Shown here piece after piece: positions 7,619 to 15,870 of a DNA stretch of 64,000 nucleotides (its first letter is position 1; the number at the start of each line of letters is the position of its first letter). Source of the DNA: Gluconacetobacter johannae. Lineage in GTDB: Bacteria; Pseudomonadota; Alphaproteobacteria; Acetobacterales; Acetobacteraceae. The position numbers and the translations under genes were made by a program. The notes under the pieces were generated by a model that saw nothing but the letters and a program-made list of their open reading frames with translations, ran no database searches and was not told the origin of the DNA. The stretch lies in NCBI RefSeq assembly GCF_025994435.1, contig NZ_BAQK01000109.1, positions 16,316-80,315 on the forward strand, written 5' to 3'.

Positions 7619-9283
7619 TCAGCCCGTCAGGCCATCGTAGAAATCATTACCCTTGTCGTCGATGACGATGAAGGCGGGGAAATTCTCGACCTCGATCTTC
7701 CAGACCGCCTCCATGCCCAGTTCCGGATATTCCAGAACCTCGACCTTGCGGATGCAGTCCTTGGCCAGCCGCGCCGCCGGGCCGCCGACCGAGCCCAGGT
7801 AGAAGCCGCCGTATGTATGGCAGGCCTCGCGCACCGCCTTCGAGCGGTTGCCCTTGGCCAGCATGACGAACGACCCGCCGGCCTTCTGCAGCATGGCGAC
7901 ATAGCTGTCCATGCGCCCCGCCGTGGTCGGGCCGAACGAGCCGGTGGGCAGCCCGTCGGGCGTCTTGGCCGGGCCGGCGTAATAGACCGGGTGATTCTTC
8001 AGGTAGTCGGGCAGGCCCTCGCCGCGCTCCAGCCGTTCGCGGAACTTGGCGTGGGCGATGTCGCGGGCCACCACCATCGTGCCGGTCAGCGACAGGCGCG
8101 TGCGGACGGGAAAGCGCGACAGCAGGGCGCGGATCTCGCTCATCGGCTGGGTCAGGTCCACCTGGACCACCTCGCCGTCCAGATGCGCGTCCGTCGTTTC
8201 CGGCAGGAAGCGGGCGGGGTCGGTTTCCAGTTGCTCCAGGAAGAACCCGTCGGCGGTGATGCGCGCCTTGACCTGCCGGTCGGCCGAGCACGACACGCCG
8301 ATGCCCACCGGCAGCGATGCGCCATGGCGCGGCAGGCGCACCACGCGCACGTCATGGCAGAAATACTTGCCGCCGAACTGCGCGCCGATGCCCAGGCGCT
8401 GCGTCAGCTTCAAAATCTCCTGTTCCAGTTCCAGGTCGCGGAAGGCGTGGCCCAGGGGGCTGCCCTGGGTGGGCAGGGTGTCCAGCCAGCGCGTCGAGGC
8501 CAGCTTCACCGTCTCCAGCGTCTGTTCGGCCGACATGCCGCCGATCACCACCGCCAGGTGGTAGGGCGGGCAGGCCGAGGTGCCCAGCGTGCGGACCTTG
8601 ACGTCCAGCCATTTCAGCAGGTCGTCCTTGCTGGACAGCAGGGCGCGGGTTTCCTGGAACAGGAAGGTCTTGTTGGCCGACCCGCCGCCCTTGGCGACGA
8701 ACATCAGGTCCATCTGTTCGGCGTGATAGTCGCCGGGGGCGGCCGAGATATGGAACTGCACCGGCAGGTTGGTGCCGGTGTTCACTTCCTCGAACATCGA
8801 CAGCGGCGCCATCTGCGAATAGCGCAGGCTGGTGCGGGTGTAGGTGTCGTACACCCCGCGCGAGAACGCTTCCTCCTCGTTCCCGTCGATCCAGACGCGC
8901 TGGCCCTTCTTGCCGTAGACGATGGCCGTGCCGGTGTCCTGGCACATCGGCAGCACGCCGCCGGCGGCGATGCAGGCGTTCTTCAGCAGGTCCAGCGCCA
9001 CGAAGCGGTCGTTGTCCGAGGCCTCGGGGTCCTTGAGGATGCGCGCAAGCTGCGCCAGATGGCCCGGCCGCAGCAGATGCGCGATGTCGTGGAAGGCGCG
9101 GGCCGCCAGTTCGCTCAGGGCCTCGGGGCGGATGTGCAGCACGGTCCGCCCGTCGCAGACCGTGGTGTGCACGCCCGCGATCTCCAGCTTCTTCCACGGC
9201 GTGTCGTCGTCGTGCAGCGGAAAGAGCGGGCCGTAGGCGAACGGCTTGAGCGCCGGTTTCGGTGGGGTGGTTGAAACATTCAA
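7619..9283 (-). CDS. fumA: Class I fumarate hydratase (iron-sulfur)
   Basis: 554-residue [4Fe-4S] fumarase that interconverts fumarate and malate in the TCA cycle. Matching blocks are GGVLPMCQDTGTAIVYGKKG, GGSANKTFLFQETRALL, GTSACPPYHLAVVIGG, and in the C-terminal beta domain the conserved GPTTAGRMDSYV. Candidate cluster cysteines are those in MCQDTGT, SACPP and GVSCSAD. Length matches the two-domain FumA/FumB type. It is transcribed alone or with the VOC-MIP pair 51 bp downstream. Class I fumarases are superoxide-sensitive; whether a class II enzyme also exists cannot be seen here. Confidence 0.95.
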   Translation of the reverse strand: MNVSTTPPKPALKPFAYGPLFPLHDDDTPWKKLEIAGVHTTVCDGRTVLHIRPEALSELAARAFHDIAHLLRPGHLAQLARILKDPEASDNDRFVALDLLKNACIAAGGVLPMCQDTGTAIVYGKKGQRVWIDGNEEEAFSRGVYDTYTRTSLRYSQMAPLSMFEEVNTGTNLPVQFHISAAPGDYHAEQMDLMFVAKGGGSANKTFLFQETRALLSSKDDLLKWLDVKVRTLGTSACPPYHLAVVIGGMSAEQTLETVKLASTRWLDTLPTQGSPLGHAFRDLELEQEILKLTQRLGIGAQFGGKYFCHDVRVVRLPRHGASLPVGIGVSCSADRQVKARITADGFFLEQLETDPARFLPETTDAHLDGEVVQVDLTQPMSEIRALLSRFPVRTRLSLTGTMVVARDIAHAKFRERLERGEGLPDYLKNHPVYYAGPAKTPDGLPTGSFGPTTAGRMDSYVAMLQKAGGSFVMLAKGNRSKAVREACHTYGGFYLGSVGGPAARLAKDCIRKVEVLEYPELGMEAVWKIEVENFPAFIVIDDKGNDFYDGLTG

Positions 9284-9383
9284 CGGACGATCTCCCTTGT
9301 GCCAGTCTCCCCCGGATTGGTTCCGGGTGGTAGCGGTTCACGGGACGCCCGGCCGCATCCGGGCGCTCCGGATGACGTGTGGT

Positions 9384-9941
9384 TCAGCCCTGGTTCGGCC
9401 CCTTCTTCCGAAAGGCCGCAAGGCTGACCACCTGCGACGAGGCCGGCGTCTCGGCCGGCTCGTCCCCTGCCGGGGCGGGGGCGGTGGCCCCGGCGTCCGG
9501 CGGGGTGGTCTCGTCGGCCTCCTCCTCCTCATCCGGCTCCGGCGCGGTGAAGCGCAGGGCCAGCCGGACATGGGGGTCGGCGAAGGCCGTGATGGCGGCG
9601 ACGGGGATGACCAGGATCGACCCCACGCCGCCGAAGGACAGGCCGACCGACACGGTCTGCGCCGCGCGGTCCACCTTCAGGTCCCAGAACTGGTGCTGCA
9701 GCACGATCGTGATCTCGTGCGGGTACTGGGCGCGCAGGCGGGCGGGCATGTCCACGCCCGGCCAGTTGGTCAGGAACGTGATGTAGAAATGATGCCCGTC
9801 CGGCAGGCCCTCGGCGCCGACATGGTCCAGCGCGCGCAGCATCACCTCGCGGTACGCGTCCTCGATCCAGGCGTCGTAGGGTATGAGGCTGTCGGGAATC
9901 ACGGCGTCGAAGCCGTTTTCCTCATCGTGATCGTCGGACAT
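9384..9941 (-). CDS. sspB: SspB, ClpXP adaptor for ssrA-tagged proteins
   Basis: 185-residue alphaproteobacterial SspB. The N-terminal 150 residues carry the family blocks LIPYDAWIEDAYREVMLRAL, HFYITFLTNWPGVDMPA and LQHQFWDLKV. An acidic, low-complexity linker rich in Glu, Pro and Ala follows, ending in a short hydrophobic tail (VVSLAAFRKK) like the ClpX-docking XB motif. SspB binds the tmRNA-encoded tag and delivers tagged proteins to ClpXP. It is notable that the ssrA gene lies immediately upstream on the same strand, so tag and adaptor are encoded side by side. Confidence 0.92.
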   Translation of the reverse strand: MSDDHDEENGFDAVIPDSLIPYDAWIEDAYREVMLRALDHVGAEGLPDGHHFYITFLTNWPGVDMPARLRAQYPHEITIVLQHQFWDLKVDRAAQTVSVGLSFGGVGSILVIPVAAITAFADPHVRLALRFTAPEPDEEEEADETTPPDAGATAPAPAGDEPAETPASSQVVSLAAFRKKGPNQG

Positions 9942-10059
9942 GCGGACTACTCCGTACCGTCCGGCCCCCCCCGTGATCGGGCGGCCGGCGCCTGATGGCC
10001 TTGCTGCTTCGCGCCACGCCGTGCCACAGGTTCAAGCCATGCGTCAAACGCCGCGCCCT

Positions 10060-10395
10060 TGCAAGGGACGGACCCGCGGATCGGCTTCACGAAGCGGACA
10101 TGATGCCACGGCGGGGCGGCAAAGTGGGAGGGCTTCTGTTGCCCGGTGCCCTCCCGAACCGCGCTTGTCACTTATGCAGCGACAGCGAGCACCTCAGAGT
10201 TATCGTTGGCACTTGTGATTTAGCCCGATGACGGTGGTACAATACCGGGCAAAAGGCAGGTCTTTACCATGCGTGTCGAGCCTGTTTCGTCCCCATGGCT
10301 CCCTGCCCCGAAGGGTCGTAGCGGAGAGCGTTCTGGTGGAGACGCCGGGTACCGCCCCCGGGTCCACAACATTTATTCCACGTGCCGTTTATCGC
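10060..10395 (-). ncRNA. ssrA: Circularly permuted two-piece tmRNA
   Basis: Read on the minus strand, the acceptor piece comes first. It has a 5-bp stem with the loop GGCGGTA, then CGTCTCC, discriminator A and an encoded CCA (10344-10334). The coding piece starts at 10294 with GGGGACGAAACAGGCTCGAC, and its first seven bases pair with CGTCTCC to complete the acceptor stem. The tag reading frame (10210-10172) encodes ANDNSEVLAVAA and a TAA stop. A GGGAGGGC...GCCCTCCC hairpin follows (pseudoknot region). The roughly 39-base segment between CCA and GGGG is the excised linker. The outer ends are approximate. This permuted form is known from alphaproteobacteria. Confidence 0.93.
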
Positions 10396-10543
10396 CATAG
10401 CCAAGGGGCGAACCCCTCCGGCACCATGGGATATAGGGTTGGCGGCCGCCGTTGGCAAGCGGTGTGGCGCACGCCACGGTCGCGAAGCGGGGGGTTTCGT
10501 GATATGCGCCCCCTTCGGACCACACGGACAGGGCGGGAAGCAG

Positions 10544-11494
10544 ATGTTTTCAACGGACCAGCAATCGGAAATCGACGCCGCCCGCGCCGGCTGGGCCCAG
10601 ACCCGCCGCACCGTCGTCCCCGCCGCCGAGGACGCGCTGTACACCCCCCTGCCGGTGCTGGAGACCGGATTCGTCCGACTGATCGACTATATGGGCGGCG
10701 ACGCGGCCATCGTGCAGGGCGCGCGGGTGTCGTACGGCAAGGGCACGCGCAGCACCTCGGACGACCGGGGGCTGATCCGCTACCTGATGCGGAACCGGCA
10801 CACCAGCCCGTTCGAACTGGCGGTGGCCAAGTTCCACGTCCGCGCGCCCATCTTCGTCACCCGGCAGTGGTTCCGCCACCGCACCGCCAGCATCAACGAA
10901 TATTCCGCGCGCTATTCGGTGCTGGAGAAGGAATTCTACTTCCCCCGGCCCGAGGACATCGCCCGCCAGTCGTCCAGCAACAAGCAGGGGCGCGGCGACA
11001 GCCTGCCCGCCGACGCCGCAGAACAGGTGCTGGCCCTGCTGCGCGAGGACGCCACGCGCTGCTACGACCATTACCTGGAAATGCTGAACCAGGACGAGGC
11101 CGGCAACATCGTCGACCCCACGCGCCCGGTGGTGGCGCGCGAGCTGGCGCGCATGACCCTGCCGGTCAATGTGATGACGCAGTTCTACTGGCAGATCAAT
11201 CTGTGGAACCTGCTGCATTTCCTGCGCCTGCGCGCCGACGCCCATGCCCAGTACGAAATCCGCGCCTATGCCGACGCCATCCTGACCCTGGTCGAACGCT
11301 GGGTACCGCAGACCTTCGAGGCCTTCCGCGACTACATGCAGGAAGCCGCCCTGCTGTCCGGCCCCGCGCTGCGCGCGCTGCGCGCCATCCTGGCCGGTGA
11401 CGGCACGGTGGACCTGCAGGCGGCCGGCCTGTCGAAGCGCGAGGCGGCGGAACTGATCGCCCTGCTGCCCGAAATCGGGCCGCGCGCCCGCTGA
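10544..11494 (+). CDS. thyX: Flavin-dependent thymidylate synthase
   Basis: 316-residue ThyX, which methylates dUMP to dTMP using methylenetetrahydrofolate with FAD and NADPH. The defining motif RHRTASINEYSARYS is intact. The upstream frame is open to 10382 but overlaps the ssrA promoter side. I chose the ATG at 10544, preceded by GGGCGGGAAGCAG, which gives the usual MFSTDQQ-type start. The last 60 codons have a second, degenerate copy at 13.82 kb. A hairpin repeat follows the stop codon and probably terminates transcription. Confidence 0.95.
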   Translation: MFSTDQQSEIDAARAGWAQTRRTVVPAAEDALYTPLPVLETGFVRLIDYMGGDAAIVQGARVSYGKGTRSTSDDRGLIRYLMRNRHTSPFELAVAKFHVRAPIFVTRQWFRHRTASINEYSARYSVLEKEFYFPRPEDIARQSSSNKQGRGDSLPADAAEQVLALLREDATRCYDHYLEMLNQDEAGNIVDPTRPVVARELARMTLPVNVMTQFYWQINLWNLLHFLRLRADAHAQYEIRAYADAILTLVERWVPQTFEAFRDYMQEAALLSGPALRALRAILAGDGTVDLQAAGLSKREAAELIALLPEIGPRAR

Positions 11495-11542
11495 AGGCGG
11501 GGCGCTGCCTCATAGGCGCGAAGGTCGCATTTCGCAAGAAAT

Positions 11543-11654
11543 CTCAGGGCTCTGCCCTGAAACCCGCCAAAGGCCACAGGCCTTTGGAAACCAATCCGTT
11601 ATCCCTGATCGGGGTCCAGGGCCTCAGGCCCTGGTGGGTTCGGGCAGCGCCCGG
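11543..11654. repeat. Multi-hairpin intergenic repeat, copy 2
   Basis: Complete copy with all four modules: CAGGGCTCTGCCCTG, AAAGGCCACAGGCCTTT, CCAGGGCCTCAGGCCCTGG and CGGGCAGCGCCCG. It lies downstream of thyX. The variable three bases in each loop differ between copies while the stems are kept, which argues for structural selection. Confidence 0.88.
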
Positions 11655-11850
11655 CCTTCCTTTTCCCCTATCGCCCGGCGGGGGCGCCGGCACAAAGCGG
11701 CTTCGGCCGTCACCCGTTAAATATAATCTTCATTATGCGGTCTCCTGGAGATTTCATAGACTCGCGCGGGTGATCTACGCCGCTGTGCGGGCGCAAAATA
11801 TTGGGTTCATGGCATCGGCAGGAAGACGAAAATAATCGAAGGGATACCCT
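11655..11850 (+). promoter_or_regulatory. AT-rich leader of the chemoreceptor gene
   Basis: The region between the thyX repeat and the chemoreceptor start turns AT-rich at about 11717 (TTAAATATAATCTTCATTATG). It probably contains the promoter, but I cannot fix -35 and -10 boxes with confidence. No gene is seen. Confidence 0.35.
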
Positions 11851-13719
11851 GTGCGGTCGGTTGGCATTAAACTCTCTCTGGGTATCATTTTATTACTTAT
11901 TTCCATTTCCTGCGTTGTTTCCGGAAAATTTTCGATAGACGGCCTCACCCATGTCAACGGCCGGGTGGAAAAGATCGCCCACCAGTCGCTTGCAAGCCTG
12001 AAGATACTGGCCGCGATCGACAGTCAGATCCGCACGTTCCGCGCGGTCGAGATCCAGCAGCTTACGACGTCGTCGCCCGAGGAATTTGCGACGCTTTCGG
12101 CCAGCAGCACCGCCATTTCCGAAAAGATCGCGCATGCCATCGACGCCTATGTGCCGTTCATCAATTCGGACAACGACCAGGCCCTGTTCCACAATTTGCA
12201 GGAGGAATGGTCCGAATATGAGGAATATCACGACACGACGTTCAAGAACTGGGTTGTTTCGCAGGACAAGAGCCATGCCCTGCTGAACGAAGGCCAGCAA
12301 CTGATCGAATTGCAGGAGAAAGTGTCCGGCACCCTCACGTCGTTCATGGACGGCAGCATCACGGACGCGGCGTCCTATGCGCTGGACTCCGGGGTGACAT
12401 ACCGGATGACGCTCCGGCGGGTCTATGCCGCGTATGTCGCCCTGTTCGTCGTCGTGGTCGTCGCCGTCCTTGTCGTGGTGTACAACATTCTGCGGCCCCT
12501 TCAGAAAATCAATGCGTCCATCACCAGGTTGGCCGGCGGCCAGACGGACCTGACGTTTCCGCTGGCGCACAGGGGGGATGAGATCGGCGCGATCTCCCGC
12601 TCGCTGGACGTCTTCCGCGCCGCCGCCATCGCGAAGCGGAAGCTGGAGCAGGACGCCGAAATCCAGCGCCGGCAGGCCGAGGCCGAACGTGTCGCCATTC
12701 AGGAGAAAGCCGAAGCCGAAGCGCGGGAGTGGCTACGCAAGGCCACGGGCGCCCTGGCCGCCGGCCTGAAGCGGATGGCCGGGGGCGACCTGTCCTTCCA
12801 GATCGAGACCGAATTTTCCAAGGCGTTCGAGCCCCTGCGCCACGATTTCAACCAGTCCCTGGCGCAGCTTGCCGCGACATTTTCCCGGATGTCCGGCGCC
12901 ATTCACGTCATCAGCGACGGCACCCACGGGCTGGCGGCCGGGGCCGACACCCTGGCGCGCCGCAGCGAAACGCAGGCGGCGGCCCTGGAACAGACGGCCG
13001 CCGCCGTGGCGGGCATCGCCCGAAGCGTGGAGGATACGGCAAAACGATCCGAAGACGCCCAGCAGATCGGCGCGCGGGCGCGCCAGTCCGCCGCGACGTC
13101 CACCGCGATCACGCACGAGGCGGAAGCGGCCATGGGCCGCATCGAACAGGGTTCGGCGCAGATTGCCGCGATCGTCGACGTGATCGACGGCATCGCCTTC
13201 CAGACCAACCTCCTGGCGCTGAACGCCAGCGTCGAGGCGGCGCGGGCCGGTACGGCCGGCAGGGGGTTCGCCGTCGTCGCCACCGAAGTGCGATCGCTGG
13301 CGCAGAAATGCGCCGAAGCCGCCCTGGATGTCCGCACGGTGATCCGCCGGACCGCCGCCGACGTGCAGGAGGGCGCGGGCCGCGTCAAGGATTGCAGCGG
13401 GGCGCTGCGGACCATCGCCGCGTTCATCGGCCAAATGGGCCAGCACCTGGACGCCATCGCCATCGCGGCCAGGGAACAATCCTCCAGCCTGGGGGAAATC
13501 AACGCCGCCGTGGGGTCGCTGGACCAGACGACCCAGCAGAACACCGGCGTCGCCGACCAGTTCCACGCCACCTCCCGCAGCCTGGCCGACGAAAGTGGCA
13601 GGCTCAACGGGCTGGTCAGCCAGTTCAGCCTGCCGGAAACCGAGGCCGCCGGGCAGCACGCCGCATTCCCCGACCACGCGGCCTCGGACCGGGTGCTGCT
13701 GGCCGCTTACGAAGAATAA
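11851..13719 (+). CDS. Methyl-accepting chemotaxis protein
   Basis: 622-residue chemoreceptor starting at GTG. Order: TM1 (residues about 7-27), a periplasmic four-helix-bundle-like sensor region to about 185, TM2 (VALFVVVVVAVLVVVYNIL), a HAMP domain (ITRLAGGQTDLTFPLAHRGD), a coiled coil rich in Glu and Ala, a second HAMP-like segment, and the signalling domain. The tip of that domain is the highly conserved DGIAFQTNLLALNASVEAAR. The C-terminus lacks a CheR-binding pentapeptide. Ligand unknown. No che genes are nearby. It lies between thyX and a duplicated thyX/rpoN scar. Confidence 0.95.
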   Translation: MRSVGIKLSLGIILLLISISCVVSGKFSIDGLTHVNGRVEKIAHQSLASLKILAAIDSQIRTFRAVEIQQLTTSSPEEFATLSASSTAISEKIAHAIDAYVPFINSDNDQALFHNLQEEWSEYEEYHDTTFKNWVVSQDKSHALLNEGQQLIELQEKVSGTLTSFMDGSITDAASYALDSGVTYRMTLRRVYAAYVALFVVVVVAVLVVVYNILRPLQKINASITRLAGGQTDLTFPLAHRGDEIGAISRSLDVFRAAAIAKRKLEQDAEIQRRQAEAERVAIQEKAEAEAREWLRKATGALAAGLKRMAGGDLSFQIETEFSKAFEPLRHDFNQSLAQLAATFSRMSGAIHVISDGTHGLAAGADTLARRSETQAAALEQTAAAVAGIARSVEDTAKRSEDAQQIGARARQSAATSTAITHEAEAAMGRIEQGSAQIAAIVDVIDGIAFQTNLLALNASVEAARAGTAGRGFAVVATEVRSLAQKCAEAALDVRTVIRRTAADVQEGAGRVKDCSGALRTIAAFIGQMGQHLDAIAIAAREQSSSLGEINAAVGSLDQTTQQNTGVADQFHATSRSLADESGRLNGLVSQFSLPETEAAGQHAAFPDHAASDRVLLAAYEE

Positions 13720-13769
13720 CCGTTCTGCTACGGGACATTTTCGGCGCAGTGAGTGCGCCGCGCGGGCAG

Positions 13770-13991
13770 GTCGGGCGCCACCCGGCCCGTCCTGCGCCAC
13801 TCGAACGACGAGCCGATGCCCCAGACCTTCGAGGCCTTCCGCGACTACATGCACGAAGCTGCCCTGCTGTCCGGCTCCGCGCTACGCGCCCTGCACGCGG
13901 TTCCGGCCGGCGACGGCACGGTGGACCTGCAAGCGGCCGGCCTGTCGAAGCGCGAGGCGGCGGAACTGGTCGCCCTGCTGCCCGAACTCGG
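13770..13991 (+). pseudogene. Chimeric scar: rpoN 3' end fused to a duplicated thyX 3' end
   Basis: Bases 13770-13823 match the antisense of the rpoN 3' end (GTCGGGCGxCACCCGGCC... and TCGAACGACGAGCCGATGCC, found intact at 19520-19600), less about 27 internal bases. From 13822 the sequence switches to thyX codons from CAGACCTTCGAGGCC to near the stop codon (intact copy at 11310-11485), with about 15 mismatches in 170 bp. The switch occurs at a shared CAG. Neither fragment has its gene's start. The thyX part keeps its frame (PQTFEAFRDYMHEAALLSG) but cannot encode an enzyme. Confidence 0.88.
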
Positions 13992-14660
13992 CAAGGGCCT
14001 CGGCCCTTGCCTTCGCTTCAATCGGCCCCGCTGGCCTTCTTGGGGGCGACAAGCACCAAGAATCCGAGACTTACCGCGTGATGGAAGCGTCGTTCCTCAA
14101 AGAAGAGGCGATTATACCGCTTGCAACACGGCTGGTTGCGCCTTCTTTTCGGACTTGTTTGCTTGAATGCGGTCATCCCGTAAGCGGACATTGTCATGTA
14201 ACCCACGACAGGCTGCTTCGGGGACGAAACCGTTGTTCGCGTGTCAGATAGCGAAGTGCGGCTTCCGGTTCGAGGCAGGCACAAGGCTTGGTCGCCTGTA
14301 AGCTAGGGCCTAGCCTGTCTCATGCTACACAGCCCTTTGAAAATTAGTGCCCCCTGTATGGCCCGACTTGCCGCCATTGTAGCACTTCGCCACTGGGCAA
14401 ACTGGCGTCATGCTGAACGATCTTGCTCTGCATGTACAGCAAAGCACGCTGTTCAGCATGTCTAGGACGAAGCCTGCTTACGAGCGGCTGTTAGTAACCA
14501 TGAATGAAAGGAAATATAGATTTGGTAATGTCATACTACTCCTGCTTTTTTATGACATAAACTGGAATGGAAACCCAAAAATAACACTACACCAACTCGA
14601 TACACCATCTGTCCGAAGGGAATAATGGAAACTTATGCTTGGGGAACGGTGGCTTTCATC
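13992..14660. other. Non-coding accessory sequence after the scar
   Basis: No convincing gene. The first part is GC-rich and holds an AAGGGCCTCGGCCCTTG palindrome just after the thyX copy. From about 14300 the composition drops to AT-rich, continuing into the membrane-protein gene at 14661. A 71-codon plus-strand frame at 14410-14625 exists but has no recognisable features. Segments such as AGCGGACATTGTCATG near 14190 resemble decayed non-coding repeats. Confidence 0.4.
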
Positions 14661-15125
14661 TCATTTTTGAGAAGAGGGCTGAAATTTTGTCACCAGGAAT
14701 TGAAGCAATAAAACTGATATTGCAAACATGATAGCATGATATAGAGTCTCCCTCCACATCCCCTTTAGTGCATCAGTTGCCCCTGCATGATAACTATTCG
14801 ATATAAAATATATTGCTTGGCACCAAAAAAAAGAGACTAGAGACTGAACATTTGTCGAAATCTCATCGAGAGAGAAGGTTCTAACTGTTAAATTTTTCGG
14901 TGCAAATAAAGAAATTATGCCTGTTATAAAAATAACAACTATTAGCACGACAGAAGATTTCATATAAATCCCATTTATAGTTCCCATTATATTTTCTGCT
15001 GTACCATAGTAGAAAAAATCGTTTCTTTGCATTATGGCAACAAGTAGGCCAATTAGTCCCCACAATGCTAATTTATATATTGCTTTGAACCATTTAACAT
15101 CGAGATTTAATAGCCAAGGCGTCAT
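14661..15125 (-). CDS. Small AT-rich integral membrane protein, unknown family
   Basis: 154 residues with about four hydrophobic segments (LALWGLIGLLVAIM; SSVVLIVVIFITGIISLF; VSFFWCQAIYFI; IMFAISVLLLQFLV). The base composition is far more AT-rich than the surrounding genome, a sign of recent lateral gain. No conserved motif is recognised. It stands alone between two gene-poor accessory stretches, upstream of the helicase-DUF2290 pair but on the opposite strand. In defence islands such small membrane proteins can be effectors, but nothing here shows that. Confidence 0.6.
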   Translation of the reverse strand: MTPWLLNLDVKWFKAIYKLALWGLIGLLVAIMQRNDFFYYGTAENIMGTINGIYMKSSVVLIVVIFITGIISLFAPKNLTVRTFSLDEISTNVQSLVSFFWCQAIYFISNSYHAGATDALKGMWRETLYHAIMFAISVLLLQFLVTKFQPSSQK

Positions 15126-15452
15126 GCTGTTACTCTTCGTTTATTGGATCTGAAAGAATACAATGACACATCTCGCGTAAGGTTGAATAGTATCGAACTG
15201 AACCACCGCGAATTTATCGGAGACGTTCTTCCCACCGATCTAAAAAAGTTCCGACTTCGGAAAGTGAGTCTGTTTTTTCGCGTTCATGCCATCAAAGTCG
15301 ACTGTCAGGTTTCCCCCTGATCTGCCTGTCCGCTCAGTGATGCAGGAGCAGACAGGCGGCAGTCGCCTTCATCTCGGACATACTGTTGTCCAGATCACTT
15401 TACGCATAGCGGACATGAAGCATGGGTCGGTAGCGGACAGACGACTTGCGGA
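15126..15452. other. Gene-free accessory sequence
   Basis: Mixed-composition DNA with no supported gene. It contains short recurring fragments of the GCGGACA type (near 15410 and 15430) like those near 14190, suggesting remnants of decayed repeats or genes. Confidence 0.4.
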
Positions 15453-15692
15453 ATGACCGCGCTATAGCTGCTGTTCTTCCTCTACGACCCGCATTTCCGC
15501 CCGATCGCAGCACTGATCGCGCGGTGGCACGAAGAAGGATGGATCACGGTGCGAAGGTCCGGCTGCGATCGAACTGTGGATCAGGGATGGATTTTTTCGT
15601 CGGACGCAACTGGCTTTACCCTGCTAGCGAAACGCACGACGCCAGCCCCAATTCAATCTGGTCCGGATGCCCTCGGCTGCGGGAGGCGCTAA
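15453..15692 (+). pseudogene. Possible degraded small gene with an in-frame amber codon
   Basis: From ATG at 15453 the frame reads M-T-A-L, then TAG at 15465, and then stays open to TAA at 15690. The product would be protein-like: LLFFLYDPHFRPIAALIAR, WHEEGWITVRRSG and a C-terminal segment with TLLAKRTT. The open part has plausible codon use, unlike the alternative frame at 15446-15754. It could be a decayed gene or a chance frame. No family is recognised. Confidence 0.3.
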
Positions 15693-15870
15693 TGTTGGAT
15701 AGTGCCAATCGACTGCAAGAAAGTCAGCAGGTATTTGGCGGCGGCGTTGCCTAGATCGACTCAGGCGACCCAGTCCCGCTCCTGCCGTTTGGGCTAGAAA
15801 GCGTCGCAGGCTTGAAGGGAAGACGGCGCAGCCCTAGGTTTTAACCCAGCTATCCTGTAGAAAGTGCCCG

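Noticed and set aside
6191..9274. Very long plus-strand frame (1027 codons)
   Set aside because: It is antisense to the MIP, VOC and fumarase genes, all of which have clear family motifs. The translated text is Gly/Arg/Gln/Ala-rich, typical of shadow frames in GC-rich DNA.
10228..11400. 390-codon frame overlapping thyX
   Set aside because: Shifted frame over ssrA and thyX; thyX is unmistakable in the other frame.
13822..14166. Second functional thyX
   Set aside because: Only the last 60 codons are present and the active-site motif is missing.
14410..14625. 71-codon plus-strand frame
   Set aside because: AT-rich chance frame with no family, no good ribosome site and no neighbour to suggest a role.
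15446..15754. 102-codon plus-strand frame
   Set aside because: Arg/Ser-rich text. The alternative frame with one stop codon (15453-15692) looks more like real protein.
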